From Pseudomonadota bacterium (lineage in GTDB: Bacteria > Pseudomonadota > Alphaproteobacteria > Acetobacterales > Acetobacteraceae), in NCBI GenBank assembly GCA_021780935.1, contig JAJXXT010000014.1:1-63540 (forward strand): DNA of 63,540 bases, written 5' to 3'. Below, piece by piece: positions 1 through 8,494 of this stretch (position 1 is the first letter of the stretch; each line of letters starts with the position of its first letter). Both the position numbers and the translations under genes were made by a program. A model generated the notes under the pieces. The model was not told the origin of the DNA. It ran no database searches and saw only the letters and a program-made list of their open reading frames with translations.

Positions 1-42
1 CGGGCTCCGCGGGCGCCGCCCCGCGCCGGCCGCGCCCGCCGC

Positions 43-639
43 TCATCGCGCCATCTCGCGCAGGCTCTCACGCACGAGATCGGCGAACGCGACCTCCGCG
101 CCGAGCTTCGCGCGCACCTTCGCCAGCGCTGCCTCGGCCTCGCCGCGCCGGTAGCCGAGATGCCCGAGGGCGGAGAGCACCTCGGCGTCCGGGCCGGCCG
201 GCAACGGGGCTACGGCCGAGACGCTGTCTGGCAGCGGCAGCGCACCCACCTTGTCGCGCAGCTCCGTCACGATGCGGATGGCCAGCTTCTGGCCGACGCC
301 CGGTGCGCGCGTCAGCATCGTCCGGTCACCGGCCTGGATCGCCGCGACCAGGTCCGCGGGCGCCAGGGCGGAGAGGATACCAAGCGCCACTTTCGGTCCG
401 ACCCCCTGCACCGAGGTCAGGATGCGGAACCACTCCCGCTCGGCGGCCTGCAGAAACCCGTAGAGCGTGATCGCGTCGTCGCGCACCAGCGTCTCGATCC
501 ACAGCCGCTGCTCGCCCCCGGGTTCGAGCGCGCCGAGCGTGCGCGTGGAGGCCAGCACGACATAGCCCACGCCGCCGACATCGACGAGGCAGCGATCCGC
601 CTCGATCCCGTCGATCCGTCCCGTCAGACGGCCGATCAT
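43..639 (-). CDS. ruvA: Holliday junction branch migration protein RuvA
   Basis: RuvA binds the four-way Holliday junction and loads the RuvB helicase in recombination and repair. The 198-residue protein starts MIGRLTG, the usual family start. It has an N-terminal OB-fold, two helix-hairpin-helix motifs (around residues 72-91 with QGVGPK, and 107-126 with PGVGQK), and a C-terminal RuvB-contacting domain (about 145-198). The ATG overlaps the ruvC stop as ATGA, so the two are translationally coupled; a start four codons upstream is open but lies inside ruvC. ruvB would be expected just past the left edge. Length and motifs are normal. Confidence 0.97.
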   Translation of the reverse strand: MIGRLTGRIDGIEADRCLVDVGGVGYVVLASTRTLGALEPGGEQRLWIETLVRDDAITLYGFLQAAEREWFRILTSVQGVGPKVALGILSALAPADLVAAIQAGDRTMLTRAPGVGQKLAIRIVTELRDKVGALPLPDSVSAVAPLPAGPDAEVLSALGHLGYRRGEAEAALAKVRAKLGAEVAFADLVRESLREMAR

Positions 640-1130
640 GCGGCGAGCCACCGCGAGTTCGAGCCGCGGTGATGGGCGTGGCAGATGGCGACCGCCAGCG
701 CATCGGCGGCATCGGCGCGCCGCATCACCGCCCCAGGCAGCAGCCGGCGCACCATCGCCTGCACCTGTTCCTTGGCCGCCCCCCCGGTTCCCACCACCGC
801 CTGCTTCACCGAAAGGGCGGCATATTCGGCGACGGGAATGCCGGCCAGCGACGGCGCCAGCAGCACCACGCCGCGCGCATAGCCGAGCTTGAGCGTCGAG
901 GCGGGGTTGCGATTGACGAACGTCTCCTCGACTGCCGCCTCGTCCGGCGCCAGGTCGCGCAGCAGGGCGGCCAGCGCCTCGTGCAGCACCCGCAGCCGCG
1001 CCGGCACGCTCTCGCTCGCGTTCGTCTCCACCGCGCCGTCCGCGATATGGCGCAGCCGGTTGCCGGTCGCCTCGATCAGGCCCCAGCCGGTCACCCGCAG
1101 CCCGGGATCGAGGCCGAGGATGCGGGTCAT
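636..1130 (-). CDS. ruvC: Crossover junction endodeoxyribonuclease RuvC
   Basis: RuvC is the dimeric resolvase that cuts Holliday junctions symmetrically. The 164-residue protein shows the RNase H-like fold with all four acidic metal ligands: D8 in GLDPG, E68 in VEETF, and D140 and D143 in ADAADALAVA. Size matches the family. It lies 61 bases downstream of yebC and overlaps ruvA by four bases, the common alphaproteobacterial order yebC-ruvC-ruvA. Confidence 0.97.
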   Translation of the reverse strand: MTRILGLDPGLRVTGWGLIEATGNRLRHIADGAVETNASESVPARLRVLHEALAALLRDLAPDEAAVEETFVNRNPASTLKLGYARGVVLLAPSLAGIPVAEYAALSVKQAVVGTGGAAKEQVQAMVRRLLPGAVMRRADAADALAVAICHAHHRGSNSRWLAA

Positions 1131-1191
1131 CCGAGCCTTCCGTCGCCGCGGGCGCGGCTATCGGCGCAGCCCGTTGCCGCGCGGTGCGCGG

Positions 1192-1941
1192 TCACGCCGA
1201 CAGCTTCGCCATCAGCGCGTCCGGCAGCTCGAAATTCGCCGTCACGTTCTGGACGTCATCGCTCTCGTCGAGCGCGTCGAGCAGCTTGATCATTCTCGCC
1301 CCCTGGTCCTCGTCGAGCGTGACCGTGGTCATCGGCTTCCAGTCCAGCCGCGCCTCCTCCGGCACGCCGAACCGGGCTTCGAGCGCGTCGCGCACGGCGA
1401 AGAAATCCTCGACCGAGGTGCTGATCTCATGCCCGTCCGGACCCGTCACCACGTCCTCGGCCCCCGCCTCGATCGCCGCCTCCAGCATCGCCTCCTCGCC
1501 CGCGACGGAGGCGGGATAGCGCAGCACCCCGCGCCGGGAGAACAGAAAAGAAACGGCGTTGGTCTCGCCCAGCGCGCCGCCGTGCTTGGCGAAGGCGGAG
1601 CGCACGTCCGACGCCGTGCGGTTGCGGTTGTCGGTCAGCGCCTCGACGATCACCGCGACGCCGCCGGGGCCATAACCCTCGTAGCGCACCTCGGCGTAGT
1701 CATCGCCGGCGGCGGCACCGGCGGCCTTCTTGATCGCGCGCTCCACCGTGTCGCGCGGCATGTTTGCCTGCCGCGCCGCGGCGACCGCCGCGCGCAGCCG
1801 AGGATTGGAGGCAATCTCCGCCAGCCCCTGCCGCGCCGCCACCGTGATCTCGCGGATCAGGCGCGCGAATTGCCGCGCACGGCGCGCATCCTGCGCACCC
1901 TTGCGGTGCATGATGTTCTTGAATTGCGAATGGCCTGCCAT
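1192..1941 (-). CDS. yebC: YebC/PmpR family regulatory protein
   Basis: YebC/TACO1 family protein, reported as a transcription regulator and as a factor helping ribosomes on proline-rich stretches. The 249-residue protein begins [15 protein letters not shown], the diagnostic family start, so the longer open frame upstream is not used. The three-domain core is complete, with the family segments RYEGYGPGG and [10 protein letters not shown] in the middle. It starts 29 bases before the ymdB stop is cleared on the same strand, so the gene sits tightly in the ymdB-yebC-ruvC run. Confidence 0.95.
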   Translation of the reverse strand: MAGHSQFKNIMHRKGAQDARRARQFARLIREITVAARQGLAEIASNPRLRAAVAAARQANMPRDTVERAIKKAAGAAAGDDYAEVRYEGYGPGGVAVIVEALTDNRNRTASDVRSAFAKHGGALGETNAVSFLFSRRGVLRYPASVAGEEAMLEAAIEAGAEDVVTGPDGHEISTSVEDFFAVRDALEARFGVPEEARLDWKPMTTVTLDEDQGARMIKLLDALDESDDVQNVTANFELPDALMAKLSA

Positions 1942-1969
1942 CGGGTCCTCTATCGGCGCGGAGACATCG

Positions 1970-2785
1970 TTACAGTTGCGGCATCGCCTGCGACAGGCGC
2001 CCGCCGAGGCGCACCGGCTCCGCACGCCTCGCCAGCCCCGTCGCGTCGTCGGTCTCGACGAACAGGCCGCACACGGTCGCCTCGCCCTCCGCGGGGTGCA
2101 GCTTCTCGCCCGGCAGCTTTTTGAGGAAACGCGCGGCGGCGATGGTCTTGTCCATGCCGATCACCGAGTCGTAGTCGCCGCACATGCCGGCATCGGACTG
2201 GAAGGCGGTTCCGCCGGGCAGGATCGAGTGGTCGGCCGAGGGGCAATGCGTGTGGGTGCCGACCACCAGGCTCACCTGGCCGTCGAACAGATGCGCGAAG
2301 CCCCATTTCTCGCTGGTCGCCTCGGCGTGGAAATCGACGACGATCGCCTGCACCGTGGCGCCGAGGCGCTGGCGCGTGAGCTCCGCCGCCATGGCACGGA
2401 ACGGGCAGTCGAGCGGGTCCATGAACAACCGTCCCATGGCGTTGACCACCATCGCGCGCCGGCCATCGGCAAGCTCCACCATCGCGGTGCCGGCGCCCGG
2501 CGTGCCCGGCGGAAAGTTCAGCGGGCGGATCAGCCGCGCGTGGCTGGCGATATATGGAATGATCTCCTTGCGGTCCCAGGCGTGGTTGCCCAGCGTGATC
2601 ACATCGGCGCCGGCGGCGAACAGCGCCTCCGCCATCTCCGGAGCAACACCGAACCCGTGCGAAGCGTTCTCGGCGTTCACGATCGCGAGGTCGATCCGCA
2701 ACTGCTCGCGCAGCTTCGGCAGCGCCGCGGCCGCCGCCTCACGGCCGGTTCGCCCGACCGTGTCGCCAAGAAACAGGATGCGCAT
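1970..2785 (-). CDS. ymdB: YmdB family metallophosphoesterase
   Basis: Calcineurin-like phosphoesterase of the YmdB family, cyclic-nucleotide phosphodiesterases with a dinuclear metal site. In the 271 residues the metal ligands are at the family positions: D8 (LGDTVG), E39 and N40 (VNAEN), N67 and H68 (GNHAWD), H153 (DFHAE), H178 and H180 (GTHTH). The start codon directly follows the fau stop with no gap. It is cotranscribed with fau upstream and yebC downstream. The physiological substrate in alphaproteobacteria is not known. Confidence 0.93.
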   Translation of the reverse strand: MRILFLGDTVGRTGREAAAAALPKLREQLRIDLAIVNAENASHGFGVAPEMAEALFAAGADVITLGNHAWDRKEIIPYIASHARLIRPLNFPPGTPGAGTAMVELADGRRAMVVNAMGRLFMDPLDCPFRAMAAELTRQRLGATVQAIVVDFHAEATSEKWGFAHLFDGQVSLVVGTHTHCPSADHSILPGGTAFQSDAGMCGDYDSVIGMDKTIAAARFLKKLPGEKLHPAEGEATVCGLFVETDDATGLARRAEPVRLGGRLSQAMPQL

Positions 2786-3406
2786 TTAGACCCCAGGAAA
2801 GGTGGAGGGAAAATCGGCCGCGGGAATGATGAGGCCGCGCTCGGTGGCGATCGCGGCCAGCCGCGCGTCGTAATCGCCGGCCGGCACTTCGTCCAGTTCC
2901 TGGGCTGCAAAGGCGCAGCCAATGGCGGTGGCCCCCGGCAGGCCGGCGAGGGTGCGGTCGTAGAACCCGCCGCCATAGCCGAGCCGCCGCCCCTGCCGGT
3001 CAAACGCCAGCAGCGGCACCAACAGCACGCTTGGCACGCCGACCTCGCCCTCCGGCCGCAACGTGCCGAAGCGCTCGGGGATCATCGCGGCGCCAGGGTA
3101 CCAATGACGAAAAATCAGTGGGTTGCCGCGTTTTGGTGTTTGAGGAAGCAGGACCGTATTTCCGCGCGCGAACAAGGCCTCCAGCAACGGGCGGATATCG
3201 ATCTCGCCGGCGAGCGGCCAGAAGCCGGACACCGCGACGCCGGGCGGCGGCGGCATCTCGCGCAGCAGGTGGCGGGCGAGGTCGGCGCCGAGTGCGGGGT
3301 CCTGCCCGGCGCGTCGCGCCAGCGCCGTCTCACGCGCCCGCACCTTTGCCGCCCTCAACGCTTCGGGCGCGGACACACCGGATGGAGAAATGCGCGGAGC
3401 CGCCAT
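2786..3406 (-). CDS. fau: 5-formyltetrahydrofolate cyclo-ligase
   Basis: Converts 5-formyl-THF to 5,10-methenyl-THF with ATP, rescuing the inhibitory folate form. The 206-residue protein has the N-terminal basic segment (AKVRARE) that contacts phosphate and the C-terminal signature LGYGGGFYDRTLA. In many proteobacteria this gene lies immediately downstream of the 6S RNA gene, with zapA on the other side. That order is present here, since the 196-base gap to zapA holds a 6S-like sequence. Confidence 0.93.
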   Translation of the reverse strand: MAAPRISPSGVSAPEALRAAKVRARETALARRAGQDPALGADLARHLLREMPPPPGVAVSGFWPLAGEIDIRPLLEALFARGNTVLLPQTPKRGNPLIFRHWYPGAAMIPERFGTLRPEGEVGVPSVLLVPLLAFDRQGRRLGYGGGFYDRTLAGLPGATAIGCAFAAQELDEVPAGDYDARLAAIATERGLIIPAADFPSTFPGV

Positions 3407-3419
3407 GGCCGTTGGTTAT

Positions 3420-3600
3420 GCCACCCTCCCAGAGCCTGCTTGCGCAGGTGGGCACCAGATACCGTGACCAGGGTCACGACAGAGCCAGCTCCCGAGAGGT
3501 TGCTATCGGCCCCGGGGATGAACGAACCTGACGCACCCGGCAGCCCCGCCGGATGAACATAAGGACGACAGGCGAATCCGGCAACGCCCAGCGCGCCACA
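3420..3600 (-). ncRNA. ssrS: Probable 6S RNA
   Basis: 6S RNA mimics an open promoter and binds sigma70-RNA polymerase. The gap between zapA and fau is the conserved place for it. On the minus strand, complement of 3504-3517, the gap reads CCCCGGGGCCGATA. This closely resembles the 5' side of the central bubble of E. coli 6S RNA, which has CCCCTGAGCCGATA. Further along are a GTGAC/GTCAC hairpin (3461-3475 region) and a CCTGC/GCAGG hairpin (3431-3447 region), as expected for the terminal stem and the closing side. Ends are approximate because a covariance search was not possible. Confidence 0.68.
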
Positions 3601-3602
3601 GC

Positions 3603-3959
3603 CTAACCGGCCACGGCCTGGCCGGCATCCAACTGCCCGGCGATCGCCTCCGCCCGATCCGCGAGCTTTGCCAGCCGCCGTCGCAGCGCCGCGTCGCTCG
3701 CCGGCTTCACCGACGCGCCGTCGGAAGGGCGCGTGGCCCGCAACTGCGCCGCCTCGAGTTTGAGGTCGTGCAGCTCGTCGGCCATCAGCAGCGCTGCCAG
3801 CACCAGCAGCCGCGATTCGCCGGACTGCCCGCCAAGATCCTTGATGGCGCTCACCCGCGCCTCGATCTCGCTCGCCATCGCGGTGAGGTGGCTTTCCTGC
3901 CCATCGTCGCAGCCCACGACATAGGCATAGCCGTTGATACGGATGGTCATCTGCGACAT
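3603..3959 (-). CDS. zapA: Cell division protein ZapA
   Basis: ZapA bundles FtsZ filaments at the Z-ring. The 118-residue protein has the N-terminal beta-alpha domain (TIRINGYAYVVGCDDGQE) and the core helix LVLAALLMADELHDLK, followed by a C-terminal coiled coil (about 65-115). ATG at 3959 is used here; the next ATG (3950) is also possible. It begins 3 bases after the stop of the small upstream gene and is followed by the 6S RNA gap. Confidence 0.93.
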   Translation of the reverse strand: MSQMTIRINGYAYVVGCDDGQESHLTAMASEIEARVSAIKDLGGQSGESRLLVLAALLMADELHDLKLEAAQLRATRPSDGASVKPASDAALRRRLAKLADRAEAIAGQLDAGQAVAG

Positions 3960-3962
3960 GGG

Positions 3963-4160
3963 CTAGTCCCCCAGCGTTTGGCGAAGCCGCGCGATCACCG
4001 CATCGAGCAGCGGCGCGAGCGCCGGGTCCACCGCCGAGGCGGCCGCGGCGGCAACCGGCGCCCTCGGGCGATCGCCCAGGGCCGCGATTCGCTCCAAGGC
4101 CCGCTCGATCCGGTCCGCCGCGTCGTCATCCGGCGCCGCCGCCCCTGGGGTTGTGCTCAC
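3963..4160 (-). CDS. Small hypothetical protein upstream of zapA
   Basis: A 65-residue acidic, alanine-rich protein predicted to be mostly helical (DRIERALERIAAL in the middle, LLDAVIARLRQTL at the end). A GTG start is preferred because AGGAGG lies five bases upstream. An ATG eight codons earlier (4184) would place that perfect ribosome site inside the gene. Small helical proteins in this position before zapA are common in alphaproteobacteria and may be partners of ZapA or FtsZ, but that is inference from position. No catalytic motif is visible. Confidence 0.7.
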   Translation of the reverse strand: MSTTPGAAAPDDDAADRIERALERIAALGDRPRAPVAAAAASAVDPALAPLLDAVIARLRQTLGD

Positions 4161-4165
4161 GGTCG

Positions 4166-4171
4166 CCTCCT
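4166..4171 (-). promoter_or_regulatory. Shine-Dalgarno AGGAGG deciding the GTG start at 4160
   Basis: The perfect six-base match to the anti-SD lies five bases before GTG 4158-4160. This selects the shorter reading of the small gene upstream of zapA. Confidence 0.7.
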
Positions 4172-4186
4172 GATCTTCCGCCACGC

Positions 4187-4220
4187 TTGAGTTTCAACCT
4201 TCAACCGGGTTGAACGTCAA
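4187..4220. promoter_or_regulatory. Symmetric divergent promoter with TTCAACC/GGTTGAA palindrome
   Basis: A perfect 15-base palindrome TTCAACCGGGTTGAA (4200-4214) is preceded by a second copy of TTCAACC (4193-4199). It lies between the zapA-unit gene and the plus-strand gene at 4223. On the plus strand TTGAGT (4187-4192) and TTGAAC (4210-4215) are 17 bases apart; on the minus strand TTGACG (complement of 4215-4220) and TTGAAA (complement of 4192-4197) are also 17 apart. The -10 matches are poor, so the promoter call is tentative; the palindrome is certain. Confidence 0.4.
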
Positions 4221-4222
4221 GC

Positions 4223-4582
4223 ATGTTTCCAGGCCCAATCGTTCTGGTCGAGGATCGCCACACGGCGCTGGCAGCGGTGGCCGCCGGCTTGCCGGTGACG
4301 CTGCTCTCGCCGCCGCTCGCGGCCGCGACGCTCGGCCCGGCCTGGTGGCGCGCGCTGGTGGAGCAGGCACGCGGCCAGGCAAGCGCGATGCTCGCCGACA
4401 TCCTGGACTGCGCCGATGCGCCGGGCGATGCCATGGCCGCCCTGCGCTGCGGCTGCCGCGCCCTGGTGCTGGCCCCCTGCCCCGGCGCCGCGCGCGTTGC
4501 CGCCGCCGCCGGCACGCTCGGCGCGGTGATCCTGCCCGCGCGCCCACCTGCCATGACAATCCTTGACTGGCGCCGCAGGTGA
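4223..4582 (+). CDS. Hypothetical protein, Acetobacteraceae-type
   Basis: A 119-residue alanine-rich soluble protein without a signal peptide. The start of the fold (IVLVEDRHTALAAVAAGLPVTLLSPP) alternates strand and helix like a small Rossmann-type or receiver-like sheet, with repeated short strands (RALVLAPCPGAARVAAAAG). I do not recognise the family. No Shine-Dalgarno is seen before the ATG, and the predicted transcript start is close to it, so the mRNA could be leaderless. It ends 52 bases before the aldolase and may be in the same transcript. Confidence 0.65.
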   Translation: MFPGPIVLVEDRHTALAAVAAGLPVTLLSPPLAAATLGPAWWRALVEQARGQASAMLADILDCADAPGDAMAALRCGCRALVLAPCPGAARVAAAAGTLGAVILPARPPAMTILDWRRR

Positions 4583-4634
4583 CGTGCGCGCCGCGTCGCG
4601 CTACAGGCGCGCAAACCCGAGCGGAGGACCCACC

Positions 4635-5555
4635 ATGCGCGTCACCCAGCGCGTCAAGCGCATCCTGGATCATTACGAGAGCGACAACCCGGGGACCAAG
4701 GCGAACCTCGCCCGCATCCTGATGGAGGGCAAGCTCGGCGGCACCGGGCGCCTCGTCATTCTGCCGGTGGACCAGGGCTTTGAGCACGGCCCGGCGCGCA
4801 GCTTCGCGCCCAATCCCGCCGCCTATGACCCGCACTATCATTTCCAGCTCGCGATCGAGGCGGGGCTTTCCGCCTATGCCGCCCCGCTCGGCATGATCGA
4901 GGCCGGGGCCGCGAGCTTCGCCGGCGCCATCCCGACCATCCTCAAGCTCAACTCCTCCAACTCGCTGGCGACATCCAAGGACCAGGCGGTGACCGGCTCG
5001 GTTGCCGACGCGCTGCGGCTCGGCTGCTCGGCGATCGGCTTCACCATCTATCCCGGCAGCGAATATGCGTTCGACCAGATGGAGGAGCTGCGCGAGCTGG
5101 CGGACGAGGCCAAGGCGGCGGGGCTTGCCGTCGTCGTCTGGAGCTATCCGCGCGGCCCCGGGCTCGATAAGGCGGGTGAGACGGCGGTGGATATCTGCGC
5201 CTATGCCTGCCACATGGCCGCACTGATGGGTGCGCACATCATCAAGGTGAAGCCGCCCACGGCGCACCTCGCCCTCGATGCAGCGAAGAAGGTCTATGAG
5301 GCGCAGCAGATCGATGTCTCGACGCTGGCGAAGCGGGTCGAGCACGTCGTCCAGACCGCGTTTGCCGGCAAGCGCATCGTGGTGTTCTCGGGCGGCGAGG
5401 CGAAGGGGCTCGACGGTCTCTACGAGGAGGTCCGCGGCCTGCGCGACGGCGGCGCCAACGGATCGATCATCGGGCGCAACACGTTCCAGCGTCCGAAGGC
5501 GGAGGCGCTGGCGATGCTCGCCAAGATCATCGAGATCTACCAGGGCAAGGCGTGA
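4635..5555 (+). CDS. fbaB: Class I fructose-bisphosphate aldolase (DhnA/FbaB type)
   Basis: Cleaves fructose 1,6-bisphosphate to glyceraldehyde 3-phosphate and dihydroxyacetone phosphate through a Schiff base. The 306-residue protein is a TIM barrel of the DhnA family. The strand carrying the Schiff-base lysine is HIIKVKPP (201-208). Phosphate-binding segments are VFSGGEAKG and [11 protein letters not shown] near the C-terminus. ATG 4635 follows GCGGAGGACC and matches the family start [11 protein letters not shown], so the open frame 24 codons further upstream is not used. thiE follows after 43 bases. Confidence 0.92.
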   Translation: MRVTQRVKRILDHYESDNPGTKANLARILMEGKLGGTGRLVILPVDQGFEHGPARSFAPNPAAYDPHYHFQLAIEAGLSAYAAPLGMIEAGAASFAGAIPTILKLNSSNSLATSKDQAVTGSVADALRLGCSAIGFTIYPGSEYAFDQMEELRELADEAKAAGLAVVVWSYPRGPGLDKAGETAVDICAYACHMAALMGAHIIKVKPPTAHLALDAAKKVYEAQQIDVSTLAKRVEHVVQTAFAGKRIVVFSGGEAKGLDGLYEEVRGLRDGGANGSIIGRNTFQRPKAEALAMLAKIIEIYQGKA

Positions 5556-5598
5556 CCGCGGGCGCCGGCGCGAAAGCCGGTGGCACGGGGCAGCATCG

Positions 5599-6225
5599 GT
5601 GAGCGAATGCTGCCGCCTCTATCTGGTGACGCCGCCGGCGATCGCGCTCGCGACCTTCCCCGACGAGCTCGCGGCCGCCCTCGACGCCGGTGACGTCGCC
5701 TGCCTGCAGATCCGCCTCAAGGACAGCACGGACGAGGCGATCCGCCGCGCCGCCGCCGCGATCGTTCCGGTGGCGCAGGCGCGTGGCGTGGCGGTGCTGA
5801 TGAATGACCGGCCCGACCTCGCGGTCGAGACCGGGTGCGACGGCGCGCATGTCGGCCAGGGCGATACCGGTGCGCGCGAGGCGCGGCGCGTCCTCGGCGG
5901 GCTCACGCTCGGGGTGACGAGCCATGCGAGCCTCGACCTGGCCTTTGCCGCCGGGGAGGATGGTGCCGATTACGTGGCCTTCGGCGCGTTCTTCCCCACC
6001 CGCACCAAGGAGGCGACGACCCGCGCGGAGCCCGGGCTTCTGGCACGATGGTCTGATATCGCAACGATCCCATGCGTCGCGATCGGCGGCATCACGACGG
6101 AGAACTGCGGACCGCTGGTACGCGCGGGTGCCGATTTTCTGGCGGTCGTCGGCGCGGTCTGGGCACATCCCGACGGTCCCGCCGCCGGCGTGCGGGCGAT
6201 GAACGCGGCGATCGACGCAGCCTGA
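5599..6225 (+). CDS. thiE: Thiamine phosphate synthase
   Basis: Joins HMP-pyrophosphate and the thiazole phosphate to give thiamine monophosphate. The 208-residue TIM barrel begins at GTG ([13 protein letters not shown]). Family motifs seen are QIRLKD (pyrophosphate binding), [31 protein letters not shown] and [10 protein letters not shown]. It lies just downstream of the aldolase, probably cotranscribed. No TPP riboswitch is seen before it, as expected for a distal gene. A 13-bp hairpin after the gene should end the transcript. Confidence 0.93.
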   Translation: MSECCRLYLVTPPAIALATFPDELAAALDAGDVACLQIRLKDSTDEAIRRAAAAIVPVAQARGVAVLMNDRPDLAVETGCDGAHVGQGDTGAREARRVLGGLTLGVTSHASLDLAFAAGEDGADYVAFGAFFPTRTKEATTRAEPGLLARWSDIATIPCVAIGGITTENCGPLVRAGADFLAVVGAVWAHPDGPAAGVRAMNAAIDAA

Positions 6226-6264
6226 CCCCGCCGCCCGCGAAGGCCAACGGGTGATGAGCGCCAT

Positions 6265-6300
6265 GGACCCGGGCGCAACGGGAGGAATGCGCCCGGGTCC
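6265..6300. terminator. Bidirectional hairpin between thiE and the fasciclin gene
   Basis: GGACCCGGGCGCA (6265-6277) and TGCGCCCGGGTCC (6288-6300) form a perfect 13-bp stem with a 10-base loop. It sits between two convergent genes. There is no T-run, but this is common for very GC-rich genomes. Confidence 0.75.
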
Positions 6301-6320
6301 GCCGCGCCCTGGCCGTGGGG

Positions 6321-6920
6321 TCAGCCTGGCAGCAGCACCTTGTTGATCACCTGGATGACGCCGTTCGACTGATTCACGTCATAGGTGGTGATGTCGGCAG
6401 TATCGCCCTTCGCGTCGGTCACCGTGATGTTATGCGGCCCGTTCATCATGAAGGTCAGCATGCCGCCCTCGACGGTCTTGAGCTGGGCCCGCCCGCCGCC
6501 CGCCTCGATCAGCTTCGCGAGATCGGCGAAATCGTAATGACCCGGCACGACGTGGTAGGTGAGGATCTTCACCAGCTCGGCTTTGTTCTGTGGCTTCAAC
6601 AACGTCGGCACGGTCCCCGCAGGAAGCTGCGCGAACGCCTCGTTGGTCGGCGCGAAGACGGTGAACGGCCCCTTGCCTTCCAGCACCGGGACCAGCCCCG
6701 CGGCCTTGACGGCGGCGACCAGCGTCGTGTGATCCGCGGAGTTCACAGCGTTCTGCACGATATTCTTGGTCGGGTACATGGCCTGGCCACCGACCATCAC
6801 CGTGTCCGTGGATGCCGCCATCGGCGTGGAACCCATGGCGGTGGTCTGCGCCATGCCCTGCGCACAGCCGACCAGCAGCGCCGGCGCGAGCAGCAAGGTA
6901 ACCATCGGGAAAACCCGCAT
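6321..6920 (-). CDS. Fasciclin (FAS1) domain lipoprotein
   Basis: A 199-residue secreted protein. The signal peptide has a lipobox (LLVGC, about 15-19), so it is probably anchored in the membrane. After a short linker, one FAS1 domain covers about residues 50-199, with the H1 box GPFTVFAPTNEAFAQLP and the H2-like segment TDAKGDTADITTYDVNQSNG, then VIQVINKVLLPG. FAS1 domains mediate adhesion or surface binding; bacterial roles are mostly unknown. The start is set by GAAGGAG seven bases upstream; a further upstream open frame is not used. Confidence 0.92.
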   Translation of the reverse strand: MRVFPMVTLLLAPALLVGCAQGMAQTTAMGSTPMAASTDTVMVGGQAMYPTKNIVQNAVNSADHTTLVAAVKAAGLVPVLEGKGPFTVFAPTNEAFAQLPAGTVPTLLKPQNKAELVKILTYHVVPGHYDFADLAKLIEAGGGRAQLKTVEGGMLTFMMNGPHNITVTDAKGDTADITTYDVNQSNGVIQVINKVLLPG

Positions 6921-7013
6921 GATGCGTCTCCTTCGTGTGTGCGGGTCGCCCTGCGCGCACCCGTCCTGCACGCTACGGACGCTCGGCGACGGCGGATGCA
7001 CGCAGGTGCGGAA

Positions 7014-7355
7014 TTAGCTGCAGGCGCTGCCGCGATAGGAATAACCCGCGACCTTGCCTTTCTTGATTTCGAGCGTGACCTCGCAACTGCGGGTGATCAC
7101 CTGCGAGCCGCCCCATCCCCACCATGGCGGACCCCATGGCCCGCCGCCCGGCACCAGGTCGTGGCGCAGCTGGACATAGGCGATGAAGCGGTGGCCGGCG
7201 GTGGTGAAGGTCTGGTTCGGCACACCCCATTGGCGCACCACCGAGGTCTCGCTTTGCCCCACCATCGAGGCGAGCTTGATCTGTAACGGCGACGGTCCCT
7301 GGCGCACGCACCCCGCGCAGGCCAGCACCAGCATCGCGATCATCGTCGGCCGCAT
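7014..7355 (-). CDS. Hypothetical lipoprotein
   Basis: A 113-residue protein with a short signal peptide and lipobox (LACAGC). The body has a segment QIKLASMVGQSETSVVRQWG, resembling the SmpA/BamE-like fold seen in many small envelope lipoproteins, then a Gly/Trp-rich loop (PGGGPWGPPWWGWGG) and a C-terminal strand pair with a conserved-looking final Cys. ATG 7355 is chosen because AAGGAG abuts the earlier in-frame ATG (7364) and is well spaced from this one. Function unknown; an envelope assembly or stress role is only a guess. Confidence 0.75.
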   Translation of the reverse strand: MRPTMIAMLVLACAGCVRQGPSPLQIKLASMVGQSETSVVRQWGVPNQTFTTAGHRFIAYVQLRHDLVPGGGPWGPPWWGWGGSQVITRSCEVTLEIKKGKVAGYSYRGSACS

Positions 7356-7397
7356 CGCATCCATCTCCTTGCACCTGCCCCACAGATGTGCCCGCGA

Positions 7398-8360
7398 TCA
7401 GAAATCCGGCAAGGCGAGCACCGCGCGGATATCATCCACCCCGGCGGCGATCATCGCCAGACGGTCGAAGCCGAGCGCGATGCCGGCACAGGGCGGAAGC
7501 GCGGGCAGTGCCGCGAGCAGTGCCTCGTCCATCGGCCAATCCGGCCCGCCGTATAGCGCATGCCGTCGCGCGCGGTCGGCCGCGAAACGCACGCGCTGCT
7601 CGGCGGCATCGGTCAGCTCGACGAAGGCGTTGGCCAGCTCGATGCCGCAGACGAACAGCTCGAACCGCTCGGCGACGCGCGGATCGGCCGGGTCGCGCCG
7701 CGCCAGCGCCGCCTGGGCCACCGGCCAATGCGTCAGGAAGGTCGGCCGCGCCCGGCCGAGATGCGGCTCCACGTGCGCGAGCAGGAGGCGGAAAAACAGG
7801 TCCTCCCAGTCCTCGCCAGGGCGCAGCGTCTCGCCGGCGGAGGCCGCGAGGGAAGCGGCATCGCCCGCGGTGCCCAGCACATCCGCCCCGGCATAGCGGC
7901 GGAACGCCTCGGCCACGCTCAGCACCTCCGCTTCGTCGAGCCGTGTTGCCACGCCTCGGCACACGACCTCGCCCGGCAACACCGCACGCAGCAGCGCCAT
8001 GGTCTGCTCGATCAGCGCCGTCATGCCGAACCCCGGCGCATACCATTCGAGCATCGTGAACTCCGGCGCGTGCAGCGCGCTGCCCTCGCCGTTGCGCCAG
8101 ACCCGGGCGAGCTGGAAGATCGGGCCGGAGCCGGAAGCGAGCAGCCGCTTCATGGCGAATTCCGGGCTGGTGTGCAGGAAAAGTTTGGTGCGCGCGCCAT
8201 CCGTCGCCTCCCGCTCGGTGACGAAGGGGCGCAGATGCACCTCCTCCCCCGGCGTTTTCACGGCATAGGCGGTTTCGACCTCGGTGAAGCCACGCGCGGT
8301 GAAGAAGGCGCGGGTCGCGGCGGCGAGGCGGGCGCGACGAAGCAGGGGAAGCGGCAGCAT
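7398..8360 (-). CDS. epmA: EF-P lysine lysyltransferase EpmA
   Basis: EpmA (GenX, PoxA, YjeA) is a class II LysRS paralogue without an anticodon domain; it attaches beta-lysine to the conserved lysine of elongation factor P. The 320-residue protein has motif 2 (FQLARVWRNGE) and motif 3 (GIALGFDRLAMI) and ends there, as the family does. ATG 8360 gives MLPLPLLRRARL; upstream residues in the open frame are repeat-derived low-complexity sequence. It is divergent from epmB, and efp follows epmB, so the whole modification system is in one place. Confidence 0.94.
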   Translation of the reverse strand: MLPLPLLRRARLAAATRAFFTARGFTEVETAYAVKTPGEEVHLRPFVTEREATDGARTKLFLHTSPEFAMKRLLASGSGPIFQLARVWRNGEGSALHAPEFTMLEWYAPGFGMTALIEQTMALLRAVLPGEVVCRGVATRLDEAEVLSVAEAFRRYAGADVLGTAGDAASLAASAGETLRPGEDWEDLFFRLLLAHVEPHLGRARPTFLTHWPVAQAALARRDPADPRVAERFELFVCGIELANAFVELTDAAEQRVRFAADRARRHALYGGPDWPMDEALLAALPALPPCAGIALGFDRLAMIAAGVDDIRAVLALPDF

Positions 8361-8436
8361 GGCGCCCAGACTACACGCGGGCAGCACAGAGCCGCGAGAT
8401 CCGGCGCCGCTCGCGCCGCGATCGGCTGCCCCCCCA

Positions 8437-8490
8437 ATTGCCCATGCCCCCGTTGCCCGCGCCCTGGTTGCCCACGCCCTGGTTGCCGGG
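8437..8490. repeat. 15-bp imperfect tandem repeat between epmA and epmB
   Basis: Units are ATTGCCCATGCCCCC (8437), GTTGCCCGCGCCCTG (8452), GTTGCCCACGCCCTG (8467) and a partial GTTGCC (8482). The array occupies the divergent promoter gap of the two EF-P modification genes, just upstream of the likely epmB start. Confidence 0.85.
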
Positions 8491-8494
8491 CGGG

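Noticed and set aside
5556..5598. Possible TPP riboswitch before thiE
   Set aside because: The gap is only 43 bases, too short for the TPP aptamer, and lacks its conserved sequence.
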